From an uncultured Lachnospiraceae bacterium (lineage in GTDB: Bacteria; Bacillota; Clostridia; Lachnospirales; Lachnospiraceae), in NCBI GenBank assembly GCA_910585935.1, contig CAJUHN010000003.1, forward strand, positions 1-47,190: a stretch of DNA of 47,190 nucleotides, given 5' to 3'. Positions 25,649-35,135 of the stretch are shown in pieces (positions within the stretch are counted from its first letter, which is position 1; every line of letters starts with the position of its first letter). Made by a program: the position numbers and the translations under genes. The notes beneath the pieces were generated by a model, which was given only the letters and a program-made list of their open reading frames with translations, did no database searches and was not told where the DNA came from.

Positions 25649-26545
25649 ATGTCTTTTTTGGAAAAGAGATTACAGTCTGTATACCAAAATGCTCCTATCA
25701 TTCCTTATCATTCAAAAACAAAATTTATTCTTATGAGTGACTGTCATAGAGGACAGGGGAATGCAGCGGATAATTTTCTGCAAAATCAAAATGTATTTTA
25801 TGGGGCGTTAGAATATTATTACCAAAATGGGTTTATTTATATTGAGTTAGGTGACGGGGATGAACTTTGGGAAAATCGAAAGATAAAACCTATCATAGAT
25901 ATTCATAGTGATGCATTTTGGATGTTATCTAATTTTTATAGAGAAAATCGGCTTTATATGCTCTATGGAAATCATGATATAGTAAAAAAATATTCTTATA
26001 CTTGTAAAAACTATAAAAGTTATTATTGTGAAAGTGAGAGAAAAACTATAAATTTATTTCCTGATATACAAATTACAGAGGGTATTATTTTGGAAAATGT
26101 GGAAAATAAGGAACGAATTTTTTTAGTGCATGGGCATCAAGGGGATATATTGAATGATACTTTATGGCCTGTTGCGAGATTTTTAGTGCGCTATATCTGG
26201 AGGAGTTTGGAATTAATTGGTTTTCTAGATCCAACAGGAGGAGGAAAATCTTACAGAAAAAAAGAAAAGATAGAGAAAAAATTATCTTTCTATGCAGATA
26301 AGAACGAACAGATAGTAATTGCTGGTCATACACATCGACCATTTTTTTCAAAACCGAAGGAAGGCTTATATTTTAATGATGGGAGTTGTGTGCATCCTAG
26401 ATGTATTACTGGAATAGAGATTGAAAATAATGAAATTTCTTTAGTGAAATGGGCAATATGTACTAGGATTGACAGAAGTTTATATGTGGGAAGAGAAATA
26501 TTAGAAGGACCTGTCTGTATTTCAGATTATTATGGGAAAGGATAA
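25649..26545 (+). CDS. metallophosphoesterase
   Basis: The 298-residue protein, from ATG 25649 behind GGAGGT at 25636-25641, shows the full calcineurin-type metal set: SDCHRG, GDGDELWE, GNHD, HGHQGD and GHTHRP. Its closest look is to UDP-2,3-diacylglucosamine-hydrolase-like and other family-wide phosphoesterases of Firmicutes; the substrate cannot be read from sequence. No signal peptide or membrane segment is evident. It is translationally coupled to the DUF4474 gene. A GGGAAAGG/CCTTTCCC hairpin (26534-26553) overlaps its stop codon. Confidence 0.88.
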   Translation: MSFLEKRLQSVYQNAPIIPYHSKTKFILMSDCHRGQGNAADNFLQNQNVFYGALEYYYQNGFIYIELGDGDELWENRKIKPIIDIHSDAFWMLSNFYRENRLYMLYGNHDIVKKYSYTCKNYKSYYCESERKTINLFPDIQITEGIILENVENKERIFLVHGHQGDILNDTLWPVARFLVRYIWRSLELIGFLDPTGGGKSYRKKEKIEKKLSFYADKNEQIVIAGHTHRPFFSKPKEGLYFNDGSCVHPRCITGIEIENNEISLVKWAICTRIDRSLYVGREILEGPVCISDYYGKG

Positions 26546-26761
26546 CCTTTCCCGTAATTATAGAATTACTTCATCATATAGAAAAATTCCTGTGGAGTAA
26601 AAATATATGATAGATATAGTTGATTTTAAAGTCAAATTTTATTATAATTTAAACAAATATAAGATTAGAAAAATGGATTTTAATGGATGAATTAGATAAA
26701 AAGGAGGAGAAAAATATTAAAAAATTGTACAAATATGAAAAATAGAAGGGAATGAGAATAG

Positions 26762-28741
26762 ATGAAGGAAAAGACAACACAAAAAAAGAGTACGATAAAG
26801 AATAAGTTATTAAAGACAACAATTAGCGTATTAACTATTTCATTATTATTAGTGGGCGTGGTTTCTATTTGTTTTACAATAAATAGTACACAAAATTCTT
26901 TAAAACAGACAATGAGTGAAACAGTGAAAATCGCTTCTTTGGAGATACAAAAGGAATTAAAAGGATATGAGAGCCTTATTTATGAAATATCTGGGAATAC
27001 AGTATTTTCTTCTAGTGCAGCAAATGAAGCTAAAATTATGCAAGAATGTGAAAATATAGAAAAAAGACATGGTTTTATTAAAGTGAGAGTGGCAAATGCT
27101 AGTGGCATGATGAAGGGAGATGTTATTAGCATAAAGGAAGAAGAATACTTTAAAGCGGTAAAAAATGGACAGAAAATATACATATCCGATCCAGTTATAG
27201 ACAAAGAAAGAAATTTAGCATATATTATCTATTCTGCTCCTGTTTATAAAGATTCTGAGTTTTATGGCGCGTTATACGTGGAAGTAGATGCTTCTTTTTT
27301 AAGTAATACTGTATCAGAAATCTGCATTGGTTCTGGAGATGCTTTTATTTTAAATTCAAAAGGAACAGTGATAGGAAATAAAGATAAACAATTAGTGTTA
27401 AATCAGTATAATGTACAAGAAGAAGTGAATAAAGATAAAAGTTTGAAAAAACTAGCACAGTTAGAAAAAAATATGATAAATGGGAAAACAGATTTTTCAG
27501 AATATTCTCATAAAGGAGAGGGCAAATATATAGCTTATTTGCCGATACCGGGAACAAATGGCTGGAGTATGAATATGTCTATCACAAAGAATGAATTTTT
27601 AAAAGGCACTTATATATCTATTGGATGTATAGCAGGAATAGCTTGTCTTTTTATCATCATTTCTATCTTTTATATGCGTAAAATTGCAATTTCTATTTCA
27701 GAACCCATCATAAAATGTATTAAGCGTATTGAACTTTTAGCAGAAGGTGATATTCATAGTCCTGTTCCACAGATAGAAGCAAATGATGAAACAGAGATTT
27801 TAGCGGATAGCATGAATCGCTTGATAGATGACTTTAAGAAAGTGGTCGGAGATATTTCATATATATTAGGAGAAATGTCAAATGGTAATTTTAAAGTAGA
27901 GAGTCAAGAAGAAGATAGTTATTTAGGCGATTTTGAGGATATTAAACATTCCATGAAGAAGCTTAAAACAGCTTTAATAGAAACTTTATTGAAAATTAGA
28001 GATGTGGCAAATCAAGTGTCATTTGATTCTTCTCAGATGGCAGAAAGTGCACAAGGCTTAGCACAAGGAGCTACCGATCAGGCAAAAGCAGTGGAAAAGT
28101 TACAGGTTACAATTAATGATGTGACAGATCAGACTTTAAAGAGTGCTGACGTAGCTGTAGAGGCATATCAAGAGGCAGAGAGTGTCAATGAAGTGGTAAA
28201 TGCCAGCAGAGAAAAACTTTCAAAGATGTCAAAAGCGATGGAAGAAATTAATCAGACTTCTCAGAAAATTGGAAATATTATTGCTAGTATAGAAGATATC
28301 GCATCACAGACAAATTTATTAGCATTAAATGCTGCGATTGAAGCTGCAAGAGCTGGAGAAGCGGGAAAAGGTTTTGCTGTAGTAGCGGAGGAAATAAGAA
28401 AATTAGCGGAACAGAGTGCAAAGGCCGCAGTAGATACTACACAGCTCATAGAATCTTCTATGGATGAAGTGGCAAGAGGAAATGAAATTACACAGGAAAC
28501 GGTAAATTCTTTAAAACAGGTTATCAGTGGTGTAAATACTGTATTACAGTCTGTAAATGGAGTACAAGAAACCGCTATAAGACAAGCAAAGGCGATGAAG
28601 CAGGTAGATGAAGGAGTAGAAAAGATTTCTGGAGTGGTACAAAATAATTCTGCTACAGCACAAGAAACTTCTTCTACAAGCCAAGAACTTTCCGCACAAG
28701 CTGCTGTATTAGATGAATTAGTAGAAAAATTTGAATTATAA
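26762..28741 (+). CDS. methyl-accepting chemotaxis protein (transmembrane)
   Basis: This 659-residue receptor has a first membrane segment near residues 20-42, an extracellular dCache-like sensor (VKIASLEIQKELKGYESLIYEISG... to GWSMNMSITKNEF, with AYIIYSAPVYKDSEFYGALYVEVD), a second membrane segment near 280-305, a HAMP region, and a cytoplasmic signalling hairpin. The tip has the conserved IASIEDIASQTNLLALNAAIEAARAG followed by GKGFAVVAEEIRKLAEQS. The ligand is unknown, though dCache sensors often bind amino acids. It stands alone with its own terminator; no che genes are in the window. Confidence 0.93.
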   Translation: MKEKTTQKKSTIKNKLLKTTISVLTISLLLVGVVSICFTINSTQNSLKQTMSETVKIASLEIQKELKGYESLIYEISGNTVFSSSAANEAKIMQECENIEKRHGFIKVRVANASGMMKGDVISIKEEEYFKAVKNGQKIYISDPVIDKERNLAYIIYSAPVYKDSEFYGALYVEVDASFLSNTVSEICIGSGDAFILNSKGTVIGNKDKQLVLNQYNVQEEVNKDKSLKKLAQLEKNMINGKTDFSEYSHKGEGKYIAYLPIPGTNGWSMNMSITKNEFLKGTYISIGCIAGIACLFIIISIFYMRKIAISISEPIIKCIKRIELLAEGDIHSPVPQIEANDETEILADSMNRLIDDFKKVVGDISYILGEMSNGNFKVESQEEDSYLGDFEDIKHSMKKLKTALIETLLKIRDVANQVSFDSSQMAESAQGLAQGATDQAKAVEKLQVTINDVTDQTLKSADVAVEAYQEAESVNEVVNASREKLSKMSKAMEEINQTSQKIGNIIASIEDIASQTNLLALNAAIEAARAGEAGKGFAVVAEEIRKLAEQSAKAAVDTTQLIESSMDEVARGNEITQETVNSLKQVISGVNTVLQSVNGVQETAIRQAKAMKQVDEGVEKISGVVQNNSATAQETSSTSQELSAQAAVLDELVEKFEL

Positions 28742-28746
28742 AAAAT

Positions 28747-28797
28747 AAGAAAGAGAATATTGCAATATCATTTTATTTGCAACTTCTCTTTCTTTTT
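28747..28797 (+). terminator. terminator after the chemoreceptor
   Basis: AAGAAAGAGAA (28747-28757) pairs with TTCTCTTTCTT (28784-28794) followed by TTTT; an inner TTGCAA/TTGCAA pair lengthens the stem. Confidence 0.85.
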
Positions 28798-28887
28798 TAT
28801 AGGAGAGCTTTTATGTTTGATGGTTATATTATTGAGAAGAGGAAGGGGAAGTTTTTTTGATTATTTAATGGAGTTTGTGTGTTTCCA

Positions 28888-29034
28888 CATGAGCAAGTAT
28901 TCTATTCCAACGAAGCCGCGCTTTCGCTCCGTTCCAGACGTAATGGACACTAAATTCGCGAACCCTTGCGGGTTTGCTTATTAAGTGCCAACGTCTTCCA
29001 AGGGGCTTCTTTTGGAATAGAATACTTGCTCATG
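28888..29034 (+). repeat. dispersed palindromic element, copy 5 (core +)
   Basis: The outer arms are completely different from other copies (CATGAGCAAGTATTC... and ...GAATACTTGCTCATG) yet form a perfect 21-bp inverted repeat. The apical hairpin is GCGAACCC/GGGTTTGC. This is the clearest case of arm covariation. It follows the chemoreceptor terminator. Confidence 0.9.
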
Positions 29035-29184
29035 CTAATTTATTGATAGTTCTACAAATTATACTAAGTTTCATCCTTTTACCTTAAGTGTTGATGAGGT
29101 TAAGTCTTGTTGATTTTACTAAATATCTTGTCGTATAAGAATCTATATGGCGAATAAATTAGAACTGTGGAGGTGAGATATAGA

Positions 29185-29427
29185 ATGAACAGTTTAATTG
29201 AAAATATTGATAAACTCCATACAACAGAAATGGGTGTAGAACGCATAAAAAAGAATTTACAAATGGAGGATAGTGATGTTGTTCAATGGTGCAGAGTACG
29301 AATTTTGGATAAAAACGCAGTTATTGAAAGAATAGGGAAAAATTGGTATGTAACAATAAATAACTACAAGATAACAGTGAATGTACATAGTTATACAATT
29401 ATTACAGCTCATAAAGTTAAGAAATGA
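29185..29427 (+). CDS. DUF3781-family small protein
   Basis: An 80-residue protein from ATG 29185, behind GGAGGTGAG (29169-29177; the frame also opens at GTG 29167). The sequence NIDKLHTTEMGVERIKKNL, DVVQWCRVRI, VIERIGKNWYVTINNYKITVNVHSYTIITAHK fits DUF3781, a family of short Firmicutes proteins of unknown function. It stands alone between two inverted copies of the dispersed element (copies 5 and 6) and may have arrived as a small cassette. Nothing in it suggests an enzyme. Confidence 0.75.
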   Translation: MNSLIENIDKLHTTEMGVERIKKNLQMEDSDVVQWCRVRILDKNAVIERIGKNWYVTINNYKITVNVHSYTIITAHKVKK

Positions 29428-29634
29428 ACTTGTATAGAACGATTATTATTAGATATGTTATCCTTTTCGTTATATTGATGAATATTCCGGAAATTTAAGC
29501 ATTAGTGGAAAAAAGTAAAAAAATCTATAATTTTCTTAACAGAAGAAACAATACTAGAATTACGATATATAATAAAAAATAGACCTAAGAAATATTGTTT
29601 TTTTAGATCAGAAGAGTGGAGATAACTTAGTATA

Positions 29635-29771
29635 GGCAAAAAAGTATTCCAAAAGAAGCCCCTTGGAAGACGTTGGCACTTAATAAGCAAACCCGCAAGG
29701 GTTCGCGAATTTAGTGTCCATTACGTCTGGAACGGAGCGAAAGCGCGGCTTCGTTGGAATACTTTTTTGCC
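29635..29771 (-). repeat. dispersed palindromic element, copy 6 (core -)
   Basis: Arms GGCAAAAAAGTATTCC / GGAATACTTTTTTGCC are perfectly complementary although both differ from the common GGCAAGGAAG form. The apical hairpin is the exact reverse complement of copy 5 (GCAAACCC/GGGTTCGC), so copies 5 and 6 look recently related. The 29428-29634 stretch before it shows no gene. Confidence 0.9.
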
Positions 29772-29840
29772 GAAACGCCCCTTTGGTCAAAGTGTACTCT
29801 AGTAACCTAACACTTGAATTAATATTGGATTATAAAATTC

Positions 29841-29870
29841 TTGACAAATAAAAATATTGTATATACAATA
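29841..29870 (+). promoter_or_regulatory. promoter and palindromic operator of the ABC exporter operon
   Basis: TTGACA (29841-29846) and TACAAT (29864-29869) are 17 bases apart. A perfect 16-bp palindrome TATTGTATATACAATA (29855-29870) covers the -10 box, and a second, imperfect one (TTGTATATGCAA, 29872-29883) follows. TTGTATATACAA-type sites are usual for MarR proteins, and a marR-like gene is the last of the operon, so self-repression is likely. Confidence 0.75.
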
Positions 29871-29921
29871 GTTGTATATGCAATTATTATATATGTAGAA
29901 ATAGAATAGGAAGGGAAAAAG

Positions 29922-31649
29922 ATGTTAGGAAAGTTATTTCGATATGTGGAAAAATACAAAAAATATATGATTTTAGCAATTTTTTGTATTGTGACAGAAA
30001 CGATATTTGAATTAATCATTCCATTGATTATGGCGGATATTATAGATGTTGGCGTTGCAAATGCAGATAGGATTTACATATTACAAAAGGGGATTTTAAT
30101 GGTAATTTGTGCGCTGATTTCTTTAGTATTGGGGACAGGAAGTGCGAAATTTTCTGCTATCTGCGGACAGGGAATGGGAGCGGAACTCAGAAAAGCAGAA
30201 TATCGGAAATTACAGAGTTTTTCTTTTGGGAACATCGATCATTTTAGTACGCCGTCTTTAGTGACAAGGCTTACAAATGATGTGACTATGGTGCAAAATT
30301 CTATTTCCACAGGACTCCGACCTGCTTGTAGAGCGCCGATTATGATGTGTACTTCCTTGGTGGTTTCTTTTGTTATGAATGCGAAGTTAGCGATTGTATT
30401 TTTTATAGCAGTTCCTATCTTAGGATTTTTGTTATTTCAAATTATTTCGCATGTACGCCCTATGTATGTGAAGATGCAGGGAGCGATTGATTTGGTGAAT
30501 CGTATTATTCAAGAGAATTTGACTGCAATACGAGTGGTGAAATCTTATGTGCGGGGAGATTATGAGGTAGAAAAATTTAAAGAGGTGAATGATAATCTCT
30601 GCACTATATCAGAGAGGGCGTTTTGCATAGCAGTTTTAAATATGCCAGCTATGCAGTTTGTGATGTATGTTACCATCATTTGTATTTTGTGGTTAGGCGG
30701 GAAGTTAATTTTTGTTGGAAATATGGAAGTTGGAAAGCTGATAGGGTTTTTGAGCTATGTATTACAAGTATTAAATTCTTTGATGATGATTTCTAATGTA
30801 TTTATGATGCTTACAAGAGCGTTGACTTCTGGAAAGAGAATTATGGAAGTATTGGAGGAAGAAATTGAAATTACAGAAGAAAAGGCGAAAGATATTTCTG
30901 TAAAAAGGGGAGATATAAGCTTTGAACATGTTTATTTTAAATATAAAAAAGAGGCAAAAGAATATGTGCTTTCTGATATTTCTTTTGAGATAAAGGGAGG
31001 TCAGACAATTGGAATCATAGGAGAAACAGGGGCTGCGAAATCTACTCTGATTCAATTAATACCGAGATTATATGAGGCTACAAAAGGAGAAATAAGGATT
31101 GATGGAAGACCCGTCTGTGAATATCCTTTGGATCATTTAAGAGATGGGATAGCGGTAGTATTACAGAAGAATACTTTATTTAGTGGTACAGTGATGGAAA
31201 ATTTGAGATGGGGAAAAGAAGATGCTTCTATAGAAGAGATAGAAGAGGCTTGTAAGATCGCATGTGTAGATGAATTTATAGATCGATTAGAAAAAGGATA
31301 TGATACAGAATTAGGGCAGGGCGGTGTGAATGTATCGGGTGGTCAGAAACAGCGTTTATGTATCGCGAGAGCTATTTTAAAAAAGCCGAAAGTTTTGATT
31401 TTAGATGATTCTACAAGTGCGGTGGATATGGATACAGAAGCTAAAATCAGAGAGAGATTAGAAAATAGCCTACCTGATATGACAAAAATTATAATCGCAC
31501 AGAGAATTTCTTCTGTCTGTCATGCAGATCAGATTATCATATTGGAAGATGGGAAAATTAATGCGATTGGAAATCATGAAATGTTATTAAAAGAAAATAA
31601 AATTTATCAGGAAATTTATTCTTCTCAACAGGAAGGGGTGGGGTTATAA
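29922..31649 (+). CDS. ABC exporter subunit with degenerate nucleotide site
   Basis: This 575-residue half-transporter has six predicted membrane helices (residues about 15-310) and a nucleotide-binding domain. The signature (NVSGGQKQRL) is normal. Walker A reads GETGAAKST, with Ala for the usual Gly before Lys, and Walker B ends LILDDST, with Asp in place of the catalytic Glu. That pattern is typical of the non-catalytic partner in heterodimeric exporters such as TM287/288. It overlaps the next gene by one base (TAATG). The pair probably exports a drug or lipid-like compound under MarR control; the substrate is unknown. Confidence 0.9.
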   Translation: MLGKLFRYVEKYKKYMILAIFCIVTETIFELIIPLIMADIIDVGVANADRIYILQKGILMVICALISLVLGTGSAKFSAICGQGMGAELRKAEYRKLQSFSFGNIDHFSTPSLVTRLTNDVTMVQNSISTGLRPACRAPIMMCTSLVVSFVMNAKLAIVFFIAVPILGFLLFQIISHVRPMYVKMQGAIDLVNRIIQENLTAIRVVKSYVRGDYEVEKFKEVNDNLCTISERAFCIAVLNMPAMQFVMYVTIICILWLGGKLIFVGNMEVGKLIGFLSYVLQVLNSLMMISNVFMMLTRALTSGKRIMEVLEEEIEITEEKAKDISVKRGDISFEHVYFKYKKEAKEYVLSDISFEIKGGQTIGIIGETGAAKSTLIQLIPRLYEATKGEIRIDGRPVCEYPLDHLRDGIAVVLQKNTLFSGTVMENLRWGKEDASIEEIEEACKIACVDEFIDRLEKGYDTELGQGGVNVSGGQKQRLCIARAILKKPKVLILDDSTSAVDMDTEAKIRERLENSLPDMTKIIIAQRISSVCHADQIIILEDGKINAIGNHEMLLKENKIYQEIYSSQQEGVGL

Positions 31650-33508
31650 TGGCGAGAGATGTAGGATATAAAAGACCAAAGGATACAAAAAAGACATTAA
31701 AACGGTTATTTTATTATTTAGGCGGTCAGAAAGTTTCTATTTTATGTGTTGCATTTCTTGTTATTGTCAGTAGTTTGGCGAATATTATGGGAACGTATTT
31801 ATTAAAGCCGATTGTGAATGATTATATTGTGCCAATGGATATTAAGGGATTAATTGGCATGTTGTGTTTTATGGGAGGTATGTATCTTATCGGAGTAGGG
31901 GCTACTTTTGGATATAACCAGTTAATGGTCAGGACTACACAAAAAATAGTGGGTAAAATCAGAAAGGATCTATTTGAACACACACAGAAACTGCCGCTTT
32001 CTTATTTTGATACGCATACTCATGGAGATTTAATGAGCCGTTTTACAAATGATGTGGATACGATAACAGAGGCATTTAATAATAGTTTTACTTTATTGAT
32101 ACAAAGTTTTATTATGGTGACAGGAACAATCATTATGTTGATTGTATTGGACTTCAGACTTTCTGCTATTGTGATATTTTTTATGATTTTGATGTTTTTA
32201 TTTATTCAATATAATGGAAAAAGAAGTAAAAAATATTTTCAGCAGCAGCAAAAAGATTTAGGGAGTATCAATGGATTCATTGAGGAGATGGTAGCAGGGC
32301 AGAAGGTGGAAAAGGTCTTTCACCATGAAGAAAAGGATTTTGAGGAGTTTTGTAAAAGAAATGAGAGTTTACGAAGGGCTTCTACAAAGGCGTTGACTTA
32401 TTCAGGAATGATGGTGCCAGTGATTGTCAGTCTTTCTTATTTTAATTATGCAGTTTCTGCTTGTGTGGGTGGTCTGTTCGCATTAGCTGGATTGACTGAT
32501 TTGGGAAGTCTTTCTTCGTATCTTGTTTATGTGCGCCAAAGTGCGATGCCGATGAATCAATTCACTCAACAGGTGAATTTCTTGTTGGCGGCTCTGTCAG
32601 GAGCAGAACGGATTTTTGATATGATGGAAGAAGAAGTAGAAATTGATGAAGGAAAAACGATACTCTGTTCGGTAAAGGAGCGAGAGGGAGGAAGTTTAGA
32701 AGAAGTGAAGGAATATACAGGAAACTTTGCATGGAAGAGAGTAGATTCAGATGGGAAGGTAGGATATATTCCATTAAAGGGTGATGTGCGTTTTAAAGAT
32801 GTGGTTTTTTATTATAAGAAAGAGAAAGTAATTTTAAATCATATCAGTTTATATGCAAAACCTGGACAAAAAATTGCATTTGTGGGGTCTACAGGGGCTG
32901 GAAAGACAACAATTATCAATCTGATCAACCGTTTTTATGAAATCATAGAGGGAAGTATTATGTATGATGGAATTGATATCAGAGAGATCAAGAAAGATGA
33001 TTTAAGGCGTTCTTTATCTATGGTGATACAAGATACGCATCTCTTCACAGGCACAATTTCTGATAATATTCGATATGGCAGATTAGATGCTACAGAGGAG
33101 GAAATAAAAAGAGCGGCTAAGATTGTAAATGCGGATTCTTTTATCCGAAGACTGCCAAATGGATATCAGACTGTTTTATATAGTGATGGAGATAATTTAT
33201 CACAAGGGCAGCGGCAGTTATTAGCGATTGCTCGAGCAGCGATTTCTAGACCTCCAGTTTTAATTTTAGATGAAGCGACGAGTTCGATTGATACCAGAAC
33301 AGAAAAATTGATAGAAAAAGGAATGGATTTTTTAATGCAGGATAGAACAGTTTTTGTGATAGCACATCGATTGTCCACGGTAAGAAATGCAAGAGCGATT
33401 ATGGTCTTAGAGAGAGGAAATATTATAGAGAGAGGGGATCATCAGGAATTATTGGCACAAGAAGGAAGATATTATCAATTATATACAGGACAGTTTCATT
33501 TAGAATAG
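31649..33508 (+). CDS. ABC exporter subunit with intact catalytic site
   Basis: The 619-residue partner has an N-terminal membrane domain (helices from about residue 27 to 320) and a full nucleotide site: Walker A GSTGAGKTT, Walker B VLILDEATS with the catalytic Glu, and a switch His in AHRLSTV. Its signature reads NLSQGQRQLL rather than LSGGQ, which is the usual asymmetry, since the partner carries the canonical signature that pairs with this Walker A. About 40 extra residues (near 330-370) lie between the membrane and nucleotide domains. It starts at ATG 31649, coupled to the upstream gene. Confidence 0.92.
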   Translation: MARDVGYKRPKDTKKTLKRLFYYLGGQKVSILCVAFLVIVSSLANIMGTYLLKPIVNDYIVPMDIKGLIGMLCFMGGMYLIGVGATFGYNQLMVRTTQKIVGKIRKDLFEHTQKLPLSYFDTHTHGDLMSRFTNDVDTITEAFNNSFTLLIQSFIMVTGTIIMLIVLDFRLSAIVIFFMILMFLFIQYNGKRSKKYFQQQQKDLGSINGFIEEMVAGQKVEKVFHHEEKDFEEFCKRNESLRRASTKALTYSGMMVPVIVSLSYFNYAVSACVGGLFALAGLTDLGSLSSYLVYVRQSAMPMNQFTQQVNFLLAALSGAERIFDMMEEEVEIDEGKTILCSVKEREGGSLEEVKEYTGNFAWKRVDSDGKVGYIPLKGDVRFKDVVFYYKKEKVILNHISLYAKPGQKIAFVGSTGAGKTTIINLINRFYEIIEGSIMYDGIDIREIKKDDLRRSLSMVIQDTHLFTGTISDNIRYGRLDATEEEIKRAAKIVNADSFIRRLPNGYQTVLYSDGDNLSQGQRQLLAIARAAISRPPVLILDEATSSIDTRTEKLIEKGMDFLMQDRTVFVIAHRLSTVRNARAIMVLERGNIIERGDHQELLAQEGRYYQLYTGQFHLE

Positions 33509-33564
33509 TGGGAGTAATAAAATAATCAGATAGATGAATAGATACTTAAGTGGAGGATGAGAAC

Positions 33565-34005
33565 TTGATAGAGAGAAAAAGCGAAATCAGAGAAATGCTA
33601 TTTCGATTAGATTTGCTGAGAAAAAAGCTTCTGCAGCCATTTTTTTTGAGTTTAGGGCTTTCTATAGGACAAGGGCAGCCAAGGATATTGAATCATTTAT
33701 TGATAAAAGATGATATTACACAAAAGGAATTAGCGGATTTATGTGATATGGATGTTACTACGATATCTAGAACGATTGATAAGTTAGAAGAGGCAGAGTT
33801 ATTAGAAAGAAAAAGACATCCAGAGTGCAGAAGGTCGTATCGGATAAGGCTTACCGAAGAGGGGAGAAAAAAAGCACTTCAGATAAAAGAGAGATTTGAA
33901 CTCATAGATGATAAGATTTGGGAGGGATTTGAAGAGGAGGAAATGGAAGAAGTGTTAAGGGGGTTAAAGAAGATATGCAAAAATTTGGAGGAAAAGGAGG
34001 AGTAA
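33565..34005 (+). CDS. MarR-family regulator of the exporter
   Basis: The protein has the winged-helix core ITQKELADLCDMDVTTISRTIDKLEEAELLERKRHPECRRSYRIRLTEEGRKKA, standard for MarR. The frame opens at GTG 33550, but GGAGG (33552-33556) overlaps it. TTG 33565 lies 8 bases downstream of that site and gives a 146-residue protein, so I prefer it. As the last gene of the exporter operon it most likely binds the palindrome at 29855-29870. The ligand is unknown. Confidence 0.85.
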   Translation: MIERKSEIREMLFRLDLLRKKLLQPFFLSLGLSIGQGQPRILNHLLIKDDITQKELADLCDMDVTTISRTIDKLEEAELLERKRHPECRRSYRIRLTEEGRKKALQIKERFELIDDKIWEGFEEEEMEEVLRGLKKICKNLEEKEE

Positions 34006-34038
34006 AAATAGGGGAATTTAAAAATAAAGGGTCGCTAT

Positions 34039-34179
34039 GGCAAGGAAGTATTCCAGCGAAGCCGCGCTTTCACTCCGTTCCAGACGTAGCGGTACTAAAT
34101 TCGCTGTTCCGCTTCTTGCGGAACTGCTTATTAAGTGCCGACGTCTTCCAAGGGGCTTCTTATGGAATACTTCTTTGCC
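34039..34179 (+). repeat. dispersed palindromic element, copy 7 (core +)
   Basis: Arms GGCAAGGAAGTATTCC / GGAATACTTCTTTGCC. The apical hairpin is GTTCCGC/GCGGAAC, differing from copy 1 (TCCCGC/GCGGG) by paired changes. The right flank continues TTCGCTCG, GAAAAGTGAA to about 34231. Confidence 0.9.
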
Positions 34180-34360
34180 TTCGCTCGTTTGTGGCTTGTT
34201 CTAATGTGTGGAAAAGTGAATTTGTGATAATAGATAGAAGAAAAGAGTAGTAGTAATAAAAAGTTTTTATTCTATTTACTTTCTTCTTGACAGCAGAGGA
34301 AATAGGCATTAACCTAATAGATAGAGAATAAATTTATTAAGTAAAGGAGAGAAAATAAAT

Positions 34361-35110
34361 ATGAAATTAAATGATATAGTGGATGTAAAAACAATACAGA
34401 AAATTCAAGACCAATTTTCTGAAGCTACAGGATTAGCAATCGTTACAGTAGATTTGGACGGAAATTATATAACAAAGGAGAGTAATTTTACAGATTTTTA
34501 TAAGAAATATGTGGAAAAAGAAGGATTATATGACAAAGAAGGGGTATATGTCAATTCTAATGGATTAGGACAATTTTCTTTTGATATGGTATATGAGGGG
34601 GAAAAGATAGCGAAAATGGTTGGAGGTCAGGTATTGACAAGAGAGCCATATCTGGATGATTTTAGAGAAAAGGCTAAAGAATTAGGAGTAAATGAAACAG
34701 AGTACATAAATGCAGTGAAAAAGTTACCGATTCGTTCTGAAAGCAGTATAAAAGCCGCGGCTTCTTTCTTAGAAATGACAGTGAATCGTGTGATGAATTC
34801 AGATTATTTAAAAAAGAATAATCATAGAAAGATAGCGACTTTTGATGAGGAGATGAAAAATAGTTTAAGTGCTATTAAGGGAGTGAAGGATAGAACAAAA
34901 GATTTACAGGGGATCGCTTCTAAGGAAAATATTTTGTCATTGAATGCTTCTATTGAAGCAAGCCGTGTAGGACAAGCAGGAGCAGGGTTTGCGGTAGTTG
35001 CAAAAGAAATTGGAGAATTGTCAAAACATTCTTCTCGCGTTTATAACGAAATTCAAGATTTAGTAAATGTGATAGAGAAATCTGTGAAAAATATGAGTAA
35101 GATGGAGTAG
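34361..35110 (+). CDS. cytoplasmic PocR-sensor protein with a short MCP signalling tip
   Basis: This 249-residue protein has no membrane segment. Residues 1-145 look like a PocR-type sensor (IQKIQDQFSEATGLAIVTVDLDGNYIT, then AKMVGGQVL), but the usual cysteine cluster of that domain is absent. Residues 160-249 carry a shortened chemoreceptor tip, IASKENILSLNASIEASRVGQAGAGFAVVAKEIGELS. The signalling hairpin is too short to form a normal receptor bundle, so it may be a soluble modulator or a regulator of another kind. Ribosome site AAAGGAGAG is good, so it is not an obvious pseudogene. Its ligand is unknown. Confidence 0.8.
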   Translation: MKLNDIVDVKTIQKIQDQFSEATGLAIVTVDLDGNYITKESNFTDFYKKYVEKEGLYDKEGVYVNSNGLGQFSFDMVYEGEKIAKMVGGQVLTREPYLDDFREKAKELGVNETEYINAVKKLPIRSESSIKAAASFLEMTVNRVMNSDYLKKNNHRKIATFDEEMKNSLSAIKGVKDRTKDLQGIASKENILSLNASIEASRVGQAGAGFAVVAKEIGELSKHSSRVYNEIQDLVNVIEKSVKNMSKME

Positions 35111-35135
35111 GAAATTTGAGTGAATTTCCGCTTAA

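Noticed and set aside
28760..28984. Small open frames that run into the dispersed element (also at 33975-34250 and 41147-41338)
   Set aside because: All share the peptide AKPRFRSVPDV or close to it because they read through the same repeat; no ribosome sites. Such frames may be misannotated as proteins elsewhere.
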